DNA from: Arbacia lixula
Lineage: Eukaryota > Echinodermata > Echinoidea > Arbacioida > Arbaciidae
DNA: 64,000 nucleotides
Direction of reading: 5' to 3'
Assembly (NCBI GenBank): GCA_963669155.1
Contig: OZ022578.1
Span: 4,645,426 to 4,709,425 of the forward strand
A program made the position numbers and the translations under genes. Below the pieces are notes generated by a model. The model had not been told where the DNA came from, made no database searches, and worked only from the letters and a program-made list of their open reading frames with translations. Shown here piece after piece: positions 24,241 to 36,437 of the stretch. Position 1 is the stretch's first letter, and the number at the start of each line of letters is the position of its first letter.

Positions 24241-25714
24241 TAAGTGACTGACCATTATGAAATTTATTCAATGTTAATTAATGGAATGACGTAAGGTGCT
24301 TGAAAGCTACTTTTGTTGCAAATTAAACGCTTCATGTACAAGTATACCCGGTTCAGATTTTAGTAAGGGGCCTTGCTGGTATTTTACACTTTAGGAAAGA
24401 ATAAAAAGATTTAAAACCCTTTTTACACATTTCTTATGTCAACTTAATCCTCTAGAATTATTATGAGAATATAAAGACAAAAATTGCGTCATGATGCATC
24501 AAAGCCCACTGAGCTTTGCAGCGCATTTTTTTCTTCATTTGTCTCTTGTAAATAATTGTATTCAGTCAGTTATATCACTTTTGTTGTTGCAGGAGTAAAT
24601 TTGTCATTAAAATCAATTTCGCGTTCAGAGACATTCTAAATAATGAATAAATAAGATGTTTCTTTGTTCAGTTTGTTCAGTTTCAAAAGACGCACGAAAT
24701 CAGGCTAAAGAAAAAAAAATGTAGCGTTAACATCTTCTTGAATCTCATGGTGTATAGTAGTCGTGGTGTACAGTCGTGTTGTAGAGTACAAAAAATCTGA
24801 CGTAAAACTCCAGCCTACAATGTTGTATACTATTCTCACTTTTAAACGTGATGGGAGTTTGATTTGCATCCTGGAAGTGGTGTTGGTGGAAAGGGCGGGG
24901 CTGAGGACGGGTGGTGGGGAGGGGGAGGGGGGGGGGGGGTTCACGCCATTTACGCCCCTGATCCTATGCAATCCGTTAAAGTGGTTCTTGAGTCATTGAG
25001 AGTGCAAAATCTAAAACCGGCCTTGGTACACACGCTATATCATTGGAAGCAAATAACGCATGCTTGGTAGATTATATACATGTACTTCGACATTATTGTT
25101 GCATTATATCCTCTCCAATAAATGGGTAAATATGATCATAATTGGAGCTCGGACATCATCGGTACGCATTCACGTGTACACACAAACGCACACACATGCA
25201 CACATGCACACATGCGCACACTCAATGTTAAATAAATATGAATATACGAGTATTTGCCTTATCATACACATATCAATACGAGGCACATGCCCATGGAAAT
25301 GGCAGGAAAATATCGGATGTCTCCCAGCTGAGATTATTGATTTTAATAACGGGAAGGGGAGACCCTCGATCTTCATTGTCCATGGAGTGTTGTTGGTCAA
25401 AGTCCGAGGAGTAGGCTATAGGAGGAGGTGCAAAGCTCAGACGAGCGGTCGGGGAAGATTAAATATGCACAATAACATAATGAATTACTCACAAATATGA
25501 TATTGAACATTATTGGACGAGAGGAGTGTCCGAACATGAACTAGCAGACAGCGGCGGAAGTACGGATCATTTTGTTCACTGTGTGCCAAGAGGTACGGGG
25601 TACCAAACACGGATAACACCTGGTAAGATCGTCGTCTTTACTTGAGTAACATTGTGCACGGGTGATGTAGGCGATGGGTGTGACGAATCTCCTATCAACT
25701 GATATCATTAAGAA

Positions 25715-26275
25715 TGCGCGTGATGCTTCTGGCAGAAAAGAATTTGTGAGTTGACATGTGTGATGCACAATGGTCATTGTTGTGTTCTGAACTGACTATC
25801 TGATACACACACATTTTTAGATCGAAATTTGTCCAAAACAGAAAATCTCATTGAATAGTCACAGGATGATTAAGAGAAAAGAAATAGATGAAATGTCATA
25901 AACCCTAGATCTACAAAATTAAAGATAAAAATATGATTAAGACAATTAATTCAGAACACAACAATGGCCATTGTGCATCACATACATGTATGCCAACCCA
26001 CAATTTCTTTTCTGCCAGAAGCATCATGGATTATTAATGACACTGTGATTGAAGTTGCTAGTGGGTTAACAGGTGTGATACACAATGGTCATTGTTGTGT
26101 TCTGAATGAATCATCTCATACACACAATATATGAGGTCCAAAATTGCATCTGCAAAAAATCTTCCATGTTTATTTCAGATTGCTTCGAGGTCCAAAATTA
26201 TTAACACTAAGTAAAAAAAAAAAAAGATCATTGGGTTTGTACCAACCTCATTTGTAAATTCTGAATGGGTTGTCA
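25715..26275. repeat. Dispersed repeat family C, long copy-B version
   Basis: Contains the core 'gcacaatggtcattgttgtg' twice in direct orientation (about 25767 and 26080) and once inverted (about 25955). Copy A (1440-1660) has only one core, joining the left flank of the first to the right flank of the last. That pattern is expected from deletion between direct repeats. Confidence 0.65.
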
Positions 26276-26748
26276 GGTTGAACGGATATTATTACTAAAA
26301 TCAGAAAAAGACAGTAAAAGATGCTACACAAAATACTACTATTTGTATCACACAATTTTCTACTCACTTAACCATTACAAATTGGACCAGGACAGAGTGA
26401 TAGTAGTAAAATGCCTTTATATCGCATGAGAACACGCCATAGTCCCGTGATAGAAAATCAATAAGATGCGTTTCTGAATTAATTAGCTAATTCCAGATTA
26501 AAAGTTGCGCGAGAGAGATTTTGATAAATCATGATTTGTTCAACAGATGGAAAATTCATCCAATGTCAGTGGAAAAAAAAATTATCCAGCAACGACTCAC
26601 CATATGCGTTCCTGAATTTATAAGCTATTTTGTAAAAAATTTGTATAATTCTGTAAAAAGACACGTTCTGTGGTGATTATTCGAATTTGTTCAACGTGCA
26701 TCAGTAGAGCGCGCTGTAGCCACGTTAATTGATTAATTATCATTATCA

Positions 26749-27374
26749 TTAAAGGGTTACTAAATTAGAAAAATAAGTTCCCACTAAGCTATGTAAAATT
26801 ATCCACTAAAAACGAATTTCACGAAATTTCCGCAATAAAATGAAAATAAAAGATTATTTTGATTAAATAAAAAATAAAATCATTTTGACGAAAAAATAAA
26901 ATCATTTTGACGAAAAAATAGAAAAAAAACGCGCACGCCTCCAGTGACGTCAGAGAAGTCAAAATGCCATAAATGCCAACGGCGTGAATAAAATATTTTA
27001 TTCCCGCCGTTCAAACAATACGTTACCAATGGGAATCCCAAAGCTTGCCTGAGGCTTGTCCGAGTAGCAACAACTAATAGATTCAAAGTGCATTCCATCC
27101 ATTGAATCTGAATGACAAGATACAAGGAATGCAATAACGCGTTATTACGCATTAGGGGGAAAGTTGTGAATACATTACGAAAATGGTCTATTGTTGTATT
27201 CCGTACACTCTATGGCATTTTGACTTCCCTCACGTCAGTGGAGGCGTGCGTTTTTTTTTTCAAATTTTCGTCAAAATGAGACTTTATTGCGGCAAACAAA
27301 TGTGAAATTCGTTTTTAGTGGATAATTTTACATGAACTCAAGAAAAAGTAAGCCCCCCCCCCCCTTTCCCTTAA
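26749..27374. mobile_element. 626-bp TTAA-flanked MITE present only in copy B
   Basis: Bounded by TTAA at 26749-26752 and 27371-27374, with short termini ttaaaggg / cccttaa. Long subterminal inverted repeats include 'aaaattatccactaaaaacg' (near 26805) and its inverse near 27310, and a 'cctccagtgacgtcag' block with its inverse near 27228. The copy A site holds unrelated CT-rich sequence. It is non-autonomous. TTAA targets suggest a piggyBac- or Kolobok-type donor (inference). Confidence 0.78.
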
Positions 27375-28104
27375 CAAAATAGTATAACTTTTGATTGAAA
27401 AAAAAAATTGAGCAATATGATTTTGCATTAAATGCAAAACTTGCCTTTAATATGTACATGTAACATGTACATACAAATGATGTTCATCATTTTTAAAGCC
27501 AGGTGAAGAATTATACATTAAACTTGGCATGAGGTTTCATTAGTATGGAAAGAGGCTCAGAGAATGTGTCAGTTCTGATTACAGAGGTATTATCATTCAC
27601 TTAAAAATTGGTGAAATATGATTTTCGGTTCAAACATTTTCCTAACTACCAAACTGGCTTGCAGTAAATGTTACTGATTATACCTGGTAAACACTTACTT
27701 AAAACTGTAGTGCTGGTAGATTTGTTACTTCCTGACAAATATTGTGCTAGGATTTCGCCTTGCAATGACACCATGGCAGCTGGCACAAGATAGTGGTACA
27801 TTGATAAGAGTTATCGTTTAAAAATGTGACAGGTGTCAGTATACATGTGGTGAGCACGATATGTCAAGTTCCGAAATTGTACAGGTCATTCTACAAATAG
27901 ATATTTTAAAGAAATTCATTGTAAAAATGTTTTCAAGGGGATTTTTATATCTTGTCAAAAGTACTCGTTCCTTTAAGTATCTCAGAACTTCAAAGTCAAT
28001 GCTCCCGAGTACTGATACCATGATGATGATGATGATAATGACATTTTGAAGGTACAGTCAGTACTAGAGGGAGAGCGAGAGGGCATACAATGTGACATGA
28101 AAAG

Positions 28105-28114
28105 AGAGAGAGAA

Positions 28115-28157
<43 letters not shown>

Positions 28158-28160
28158 GTG
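28105..28160. repeat. (AG)n microsatellite, copy B
   Basis: AG run corresponding to 3343-3384 in copy A, with a different length. Confidence 0.9.
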
Positions 28161-29004
28161 TAACAGAGATAATTTGGAAATTATAGGTATAAAGGGAGAG
28201 GAAAAACACAGGGAGAAAAAATGTTAAAGATAAAAAAAAAATAGAGAATGGTAGAGGAATAGGAATGTTATGTAGATGGAAGAAAATCGCAATTGCAAAT
28301 CTGAATTTGACGACATTGGTATCGAATGTGTTTTCTGTTACAATACATCTAAATGAAAAAAATCTGTCTGTTATTTTAAAAAGATACATGTGCGTGGGTG
28401 TGTATATAAGTGTATTATAGAGAAAAAAACAGCGATAGACGTGAAAAGAGAGGGATAGAGAGAGAGAGAGAAGTAATATCATTAGATTAGTTACAATTAA
28501 TAGGACAGCTATTATGATAGTTGTACCATTAATAATAATGTAGGCAAATATGATTAATTTCACTGAACAAATATACACACTTCCTTTCCACGTACCTCAA
28601 ATTAAGCAAAACGTTTAACTTTCAGGCTCCTGCCTTTCTAACATCAATCATAATCATAGAATCTTTGTCCAGTTAATATAAATCTGTTATATGAGCTCTC
28701 GTTATGATTATTAAAGAGCCTAACAGAGCATGCGCAGTACTGAACATAGCAGATATAATGACAAATATGTCGTGTGTCGTAGACGATATCTCCGTGGAAG
28801 TTAGAGTCGAGTCTACAGTCGAGTTTAACTAGTCTCGACCCAAACCCGACTTTCAGAATCATGAACGGAACTTAGACTCGAAGTCTGTTTTAAGTCCGGA
28901 CTAATCAAACTCGAGTTCAAGTTTTAAAAAATGACTTCATTATCATTTTTATGTTTTCTACCTGTCTCCCCGCATCCAGGAATCAGGATGGATGATGATG
29001 ATTT

Positions 29005-29775
29005 TCATTGTAAACACCGCTGATGACTTCCCTCCCAGACGCTTTCATTGGATGCTTTCGCCCAAGTCGACCAGTGCACAATAATAACGTCTACGTCGGT
29101 AGCGAATGTGCTTCCCAAGCACCTGTCGCTGAAACTCACCGCCTGGAAAAACAAGGCTAATGAAAAAATCTGGCACAAATCGCTTGTCATAGCATAGCAG
29201 CATGACGGGTCGATGGAAGAATGCGGGCAATTAAGAGTATTTGATTAATGGTTTCGTCGTCGTACACGCAATGACAAGGGGCATTATAGCGAGAATTAAT
29301 AACTAAGTTGTTAGCTTTAGCACCAACCTTCACTTCAGTCGGTGGATAGATTACTTAACACCGCGCTTTGTCTGCTCTGCAACGAATACCTCAACGAGCG
29401 CTGCATGATTTCTCATCTCTGCCGTCTAGCTCAGATTTCAGTTAACCACTCACTGGAGACAACGTACGTGGATCATCGTACCTACATTAAGCAGCTTGTT
29501 TTTTTAAACACAGACGTTGAGAATATATTGATTTGCTTTTGCCGAGTCGGAGACCCAGCTGTTTGATCAAGATATCTGTGGATTAATTACAGTGAAGCGT
29601 GATTTTGTTTTAAGTTGGATTCACTTGGACATAACAATTTTGTGGGGTATTTGCCAGTATTTACTAGCACATTTTTTTTTCCGGGGAAGAGAGTAATGAG
29701 TACATACGCGATTAATCTCCAGAAGTAGAAGCGAGTAGCCAGAATTTTCCGCCTGGCTTCAAGAAACGCAAAATC
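29005..29775 (+). promoter_or_regulatory. Highly conserved upstream region of GT31 gene B (5'UTR/promoter candidate)
   Basis: Counterpart of 4246-5017 and nearly identical to it, ending at the ATG at 29776. The few differences include two single-base changes near 29073 and 29218, a shorter poly-T and small changes just before the start codon. Both genes therefore probably share regulation. Confidence 0.45.
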
Positions 29776-31026
29776 ATGAGGCCACAGCGCTGGCTGAAGC
29801 GGGCAGGTGTCGCCGTGATGGCATCCACTCTTCTCCTAGTTGTCACCTTCCATGTGATCTACAAGCCCGCGTCGATGTTCAGTCGGCACGAGCGGGAGAG
29901 AGCTAGACACGTGGGACAGGACCACACCGACCCACTACCTGCAGCCTTGAAGAACTGCTCGTGCGACACGAACGACGTCCGACATCATGGTGAAGGCGCT
30001 GAGCGTGGTGCCAGCGAGGCAGATAGTGGACTCGTCAAAAACAAAACCGTAGATTCGTATGTCGCTGAGATTAGAACAAATACCACAGTTAATCATACGC
30101 GTACGTATGTTCTGGAATCAGATCCTGCTCCAAAAGGTGATAACATTCTCGTTCCAAAAAGGGAGAAACGACCCCCCGAGTACCTCTCAGAACCAATAGA
30201 TCGCCACACGTTCAATTATATCCATAACCCAGAAAAGGTTTGTTTCCTCGCGAATGGAACCCAATCGTCCATCTACTTGTTGTTTTACGTGCCAACTGCC
30301 CCGGAGAACTTCGTAAGACGGAGCGCCATCCGGAAATCGTATGGTGACGATAGCACGTGGCCGAGCGTGGACGGGGCACAGACAAAAACGGTCTTCATGA
30401 TTGGCAGAACGGGCAAAACCGACGTCCAGCGCGCGATCGATGACGAAGCTCACGAGTTCGGCGATATCGTGCAGGAAGACTTCATAGACTCGTACCTGAA
30501 CCTTACCCTCAAGACGATCATGGCTCTGAAGTGGGTGACGCACCATTGTCGACACGCACGATACGTCATGAAGATCGATGACGACACCACGGTCAACCAG
30601 CCTCGCATCCTCCAAATCGTCAAGGCTGTACCGAAGCCGTCTTTCTGCATCGGGTACGTCTTCAAGAATCCGATCGTGGACCGCAATCCCAAGAGCAAGT
30701 TCTTCCTGTCTCCCGAGTACTTCCCGGATAAGATATTTCCAGCGTACATCAACGGCATGGGGTATATCATGTCAGTAGATGTCGTGGAGGCCTTGTTCCA
30801 AGTCGCCATCACCTTGCCGCTCTTTCCCTGGGAGGACGTCTTTATCGGGATGTGCCTTGACAAACTGAAGGTCAGGCCCCATCACGATGACAACTTCCTT
30901 TCCTGGGCATTGGCCAGGAACATCCTCGGACCTAAAGGCCCGCAGATGGTTGCCAAGAACGCCATCGTGACAAACCTCAAACCGGATGATATTCGCCGAA
31001 TATATGATCGTTTAAGAATTAAATGA
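29776..31026 (+). CDS. GT31 family beta-1,3-galactosyltransferase-like protein, copy B
   Basis: A 416-aa type II Golgi-type glycosyltransferase, intact from ATG to TGA. It has the same layout as copy A: anchor near residues 10-29, glycosylated stem, RRSAIRKSYG, KIDDDT with the metal-binding triad at 268-270, and EDVFIG at 353-358. It differs from copy A at 18 residues: eleven within the first 135 (cytoplasmic tail, anchor and stem), none from 136 to 312, and seven in the last 104. All catalytic motifs are unchanged, so both enzymes should be active, with the same or similar specificity. Changes are mostly conservative apart from Thr to Pro, Met to Arg and His to Pro. The substrate is not determinable from sequence. 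Confidence 0.93.
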   Translation: MRPQRWLKRAGVAVMASTLLLVVTFHVIYKPASMFSRHERERARHVGQDHTDPLPAALKNCSCDTNDVRHHGEGAERGASEADSGLVKNKTVDSYVAEIRTNTTVNHTRTYVLESDPAPKGDNILVPKREKRPPEYLSEPIDRHTFNYIHNPEKVCFLANGTQSSIYLLFYVPTAPENFVRRSAIRKSYGDDSTWPSVDGAQTKTVFMIGRTGKTDVQRAIDDEAHEFGDIVQEDFIDSYLNLTLKTIMALKWVTHHCRHARYVMKIDDDTTVNQPRILQIVKAVPKPSFCIGYVFKNPIVDRNPKSKFFLSPEYFPDKIFPAYINGMGYIMSVDVVEALFQVAITLPLFPWEDVFIGMCLDKLKVRPHHDDNFLSWALARNILGPKGPQMVAKNAIVTNLKPDDIRRIYDRLRIK

Positions 31027-33759
31027 TATCAGATCCTGAAACAAGTCTAATTGATTGTAAAATTATGGCGAATCGACGATGATTTTAGGACGGCAATCAC
31101 CGAGTTCAAATTTTGGAATACTGAGCGTGGTAGACATGTATGTTCATGCAGTGTGCAATTCGTGTTTTAACGTACGTGTATTATCAAGAGATTATACCAA
31201 TCTGATTTTAAAATTCTGTATTCATTAACTTGCCGTACTTAACAAAAAAATGTTAAGATGTATAACAATTTCAATATTCGTTGTGGGGGTTTTAGTGTAA
31301 TTTATCTGGTCTGATGTAACAAGCTCTTTCGTAATATTGTATTATGTACAAGGGCGATGACAAAATTTTATTTTTAAAGATAGAAATATTGCTGAACTTG
31401 GAGTTTTTTCATATTATGAACGAAACTGCTCCACTCATATTTATCCAAGATAAATTGCAGTGAGCATGTCATTTTCCTTGAATACGCGTGAAAATGAGGA
31501 ATATTTGTGAGGCGCTCTTGTCTTCGACTGATACAGTAGGCCTTGTTTGTGTGTAAACAGTCTGAACTAGCAATGGCTGTAGACATATGACTCCTATCAA
31601 ACATGCCACCCAATGGCGTCTCCTCAGAAATGTCAAGTACGTGACACGACTAAAAACACGACATTACATTTCAAGCGTTCAAACAGGCCATGGATGAATT
31701 TGCTGCTTGTTTGTTTTCACTTGGTAAAGGTTTTGCATTTGTGCGTGCACTCCTGATAGCTTTTCATTGAGAATAACATCCCGCGATCCTAACATGTAAA
31801 AACAATTTTGATTGATTGTACCGTAATAGACAACACAAAGAGAGGCAGATTACAATAGGTTTCAAGGAGATCGGGCAAGTATCTAGAAATCCTTAGCCCT
31901 GAATCAAGAGCAACTCATGTATTCACACAATTGAAACTCAATGGTTCAATTGTACAAAGGAGGCTTAAATGTCAGGTACTGTTTGATGGACTGCGCGTTG
32001 TAATCAATCATTTTATGATAAATTGGGTTTTTTTGTCATGCCTGTGGAGAATTATTTAAATTCCTGTGGAATAGCAACGTTTACACTTGACGAGCTCTGC
32101 AATGGTGTACAAGTCGGTGTTTAAACCAAGGTCTAGTCCGAACCTTATTTATGAGTTTTGTCGTATAACAACTAGTATACATGTAGTTATATTTAGAATA
32201 TTTAGAAATGTGTAAATATAATATAAATTAATAGTATAGTTAGTTGGAAAACTTACTATAACTTCTCCATATTTTTCTCATTCCTTTTTCGTTCTTTTAT
32301 GTTTATAACTACTTTGTGACTAGTTCACAACTCTCAATCACCACTCATTCTCTTCTACTACCTCCATTTCATCCCATTTATTTTTGGTTTAAAAGCACCA
32401 ACAACTAAAGCTTACAATATTCTTAGGTAAGTGTTATAAAATATAAAGTCACCTTTCCTCTTTTCACTTTCCTTTTCCTTTCTTCACCCCGTAAGTGGAT
32501 CATTTATCTAAAAGAATACAACCACATGGTGTTACCAAAAGTTTCACTATTATCATCAGTGATTATTGTCCACCCATTTTGTTTTTCACCACTCTGTATC
32601 TGACTTCTTTGCGTTTTAAACAAATCTTCTTGCCCGTAATGTTCTTATTTTTTTTTAGAAAGCAGTCAAACTAGTCAGATAGATCGTATTTCCTTTTGTT
32701 AATGCATGCTTCATTTTGAAAAAAAGCTTTGTGTTGTATCTGGGCATTTACACTTCGTCAGAACGCATTTATCTCAGTAAATATGCTTTCAGCACCCATT
32801 TGGCAAATATAATGAGGAGAAGTCAATAAAATCAATGCTACATTCATGATAGTTGTCATGGTTATGCAATGGTGAAACGGCTGGTTTCCACTGTTTTGTG
32901 GCGAGGCGAACATCTCCCGTTCCTCTGTGGGAGGGGGAAAGGTGTTTTGAAACTTGAAAGGAAGGGTTTCGTGGGTTATTGATCGGTTGGGCCTGGGAGA
33001 GGGCTCTTCCCACCCAAAATGAGACATATACATTGTGAAGTACGGTCTGAAGCATCGTGAAATATTTATAATACCCGTTGTGTGCCTACCAAACTGCCTA
33101 TCTATGGGAATGATGTACATTACTTGTGAATGTAGCACGCAATGATCGTGTCTATGAACAATTTGGAGAATTGTACTCATATATTAACTCAATCCATGTT
33201 CTTAGTGCAATAATTATGCGAGCTGTACAATGATATCTTTGTATATGATTCTTGTAATAAAACAGGGTTGTACCACTTGTACGTGTCACGGTGTACGTAT
33301 ACTAATAAAGGATTAATTCCATCATACAAAATAAAAAAAATGTCTTTCAATCTCAACGTAGAGAAATTCGGCACATATTTATTTTCACACTTACACAACA
33401 TGTTTAATCTGTATGATATATGTTATACTGGGTTTCGCATCATGCGGCCTTGCGGGTCATACAAATACAATTTTTTAACGTACGTTCCTCAAAGGGACTA
33501 CGCTCATACGAAGGAAATGTTGTTGCAACTCGTTTTTTTTTTTTTATTTACCTGTCTTATTTGTTAATGGAGTGTGCTACTTGTTTTGTACAAAGAGTAC
33601 GTCGGCCTACGAATCAACAGAAAGTTTTCGCTGTATATGCTGTACGACGCCCGTTGATGTGTGCAAATCGAAAAGTTACTATAGCAATAGCGAATTCTTC
33701 AATGAGGGACGGAGTTCTGCGCCGGTCCGTGGTAGAAATCACGCCCATTCTATAGTCGG
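31027..33759. other. 3' flank and spacer of copy B; no gene supported
   Basis: Homologous to copy A 6269-7899 and 9458-10949 without the two copy-A insertions. Empty sites are at 32623-32626 and about 33647-33652. No conserved frame other than chance ones. Confidence 0.6.
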
Positions 33760-34550
33760 CTAGCAAGCTGACGTCGGGCTGATATCAGCGGTCGTCTGCG
33801 AGATCGCGGTCGGCAAATTGATGTCGTGTCCACATCGCGCCGATGTCAGAAATAAGTTGGGAACGATGGCAGTCAAATATGTCGATAATTGATTGTAAGT
33901 TTATGTCGGGCCGACATCATTATTCCAAACTAATTTCCATATCTCAAAGCTGACGTCGTAACTATTGACATTTAAACATGTCGGGAAATAGTCGATAATG
34001 TGATCGGGCCGACGTCGTCATTCCGACTTAAGTTCGATATCCCGAAGCTGAAGCCGCGCCGACATCGCCCCAATGTCGTATCTGGTGATAATCAAACATG
34101 TCAGGAAATGATTGAATATGTGGTATCAAGCCTTCCTTTATTATTCCGACTTCATGTTGATCTCAAAGCTGACGTTGTGATAAAATCGCCCCAATGTCGT
34201 AATTAGTGACAATCAAATATGTCAGGAAATGGTTGAATATGTGGCATTAGGCCTACATAATTATTCCGACTTCATGTTGATATCTCAAATCTGACGTCGT
34301 GCTAACATCGCGCCAATCATGTCAATGTCGTAACTAGTGACAATCAAATATGTCAGGAAAGGGCTGAAAATGTGATAGCGGGCTGACATTTGTATTTAGA
34401 TCTAAATTCGATTTGTGAAAGCTGGCGTCGTGCCTGCCGATATCGCGCCAATGTCTTCACTAATGACATTTAAACATGTCGGGAAATGGTTGAATATATG
34501 ATCTTGGCCGACATTATCATGATGACGTAATATTTAGCTGAGGTTCTACC
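33760..34550. repeat. Degenerate tandem repeat, period about 120 bp (copy B)
   Basis: Counterpart of 10950-11740, with the same number and order of units and only point differences. The array has not expanded or contracted since duplication, unlike the microsatellites. Confidence 0.75.
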
Positions 34551-35039
34551 AACATCGCGCTAATGCTGAGATAATGATGGGCGAATTAATCATGATACAT
34601 AATACATTTGCATGGTATGGATTTACTTGCTGAATTCCGGGTAATGAATTGTGTAGAATAAAACAAGTGTGAAACAACTTTCGTATGCATCCAGCAATAA
34701 CGTTGGAGCATGAGGCGGTCAACATATTTTAACCTTTGTCTGTGGGCTTGAAGCAAATTAATAACGACGCCATTTTCCCTCGATCTTTGGTCTCCGGAAA
34801 ATGATACCCCACGCCCTCCACTTCAACTCGGGAGCAAATAGATTCCACAATATTCCTCATGATCATGAAATATTTGTATACTATTTCATCGTGTTTTAAA
34901 TGATTTCGTACATGGTCATGACAAAATCACTATGCCTTGATTACGGACCCCGTTGTCCTGACTATACTGCCCCGTTGCTTTAAATTAGTTCTTTGTACTT
35001 GCACCATCAGTCCTACATAAAAACATTTTGACCTTCACA

Positions 35040-35690
35040 GGAAAAGGTCGCTCTACATGTGCCTCAATCACAATCTTAGCGCCATTCATATACATTAATT
35101 CTATACAAATGCATTTGCGCAGGAGTTAACTTTAATAGTCCAGCAAGCACAGTCTTAGCCATATTCAAAAACTCCAGACTTATACAAACGAATTTGGTCT
35201 GGCACTAAAAGAGATAACCCTTTAACATTGTGACGTAATCACAAGCTTAGAGCTATTCATACACATGAATCCAATACAAATGTATTTCTTTTGCGCGGGA
35301 GTTAACTGTTTAGTCCAGCAAGCACAATCTTAGCGCTATTCATAAACACCAAACTTATCTGACACAAAGGAGTATGTGACGCACTCACAAGCAAATGCAC
35401 GTTTTCTGGCATACACGAAGTTAGCTCTTTACGTACATTCATGCCAATGTTTGCGCTGTTCATGCACATCAATTTTATACAAAAGCATTTTGTCTGGCAC
35501 AAAAGGAATTAACCCTCATTGTGCCTCAATCACATTATTCATCATGCTCATAGACAACAATCCTGTAGAAATGCATTCTGGCTGGCACGGACGAAGTTAA
35601 GCCTTTATGGTTCTCAAACACAATCTTGGCACTATTCATTATGTGTGTGACATCAATTCTATAGAAATGTATTATGTATGCAGGGAGGGA
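35040..35690. repeat. Degenerate tandem repeat, period about 90-115 bp (copy B)
   Basis: Counterpart of 12240-12890. Units share 'caatcttagcgctattcata' and 'caaatgcatttt' words. One unit is partly deleted near 35355 relative to copy A. Confidence 0.7.
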
Positions 35691-35842
35691 GTTGCTGATG
35701 TATGGAACCACAATTCCATCTTTGCAGGGTTCAGTATACTCTTACCAGGGAGGTGGGAGTTGATCTCCTCTCAAGTCCCTGCTCTTACCATGGATATACA
35801 TCGCTTTGAACAAGGTTTGATTCCTCCACTTAATATTCATGA

Positions 35843-36437
35843 TTATATTCCACATACTAAGTATGTTGCTATATGATTGGTCAAGAGTTGATCACGTGAT
35901 GAGGCGTAGTTTTTCCTATCAGATCACCTGAGAATAAAAGTTTGTTACACTCTAGGTGATAGTACTTTTTGGTTTCGCTGATCTCTTCACTCTTCACAGT
36001 CCTAATGCGTGATTAATACTTTGAGTACGCGCGAATTAAAAGTGCGTTACACTCGGACTATCAGCTTCCACTAACGCGTCCAAACGCGCGTCATAATGCG
36101 TGTCCTAATTAAACGCGCGTCATAATGCGCGTCCTAATTAACGCGCATCCTAACGCGTGTTCCCCATGGCAGGGGCTCGGGGTTAGGTAGAGAAGTAAAC
36201 ATTACTTTTGTACGTCAAATTGTCATTTTTTGGTATAGATAGTTGGTTTCAGATGTGGAATATAAATCAAATAATCAAATTTTGGTTTCAGGCAATGAGA
36301 CAAACTATCACTTCCTCGGCGATCTGAATGTATACGCTATCTTTCCTCAGCTGCGCTTCGGAAAGATAGCTACATCCAGATCGCCTCGGAAGCGATAGTT
36401 CATCCCATCACCTTCACCAACGTTGATTATTTGTTTA
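35843..36437. other. 595-bp segment present only in copy B
   Basis: Copy A joins 'attcatga' directly to 'ctagcaactgc' (12988/12989), while copy B has 595 bp between the same flanks. It contains short tandem 'acgcgcgtcataatgcg' units (about 36075-36150). It also has a strong imperfect palindrome at about 36300-36405, whose arms carry 'cgatctg...gctatctttcc' words. No TIR pair or target duplication is evident, so either insertion in B or deletion in A is possible. Confidence 0.6.
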
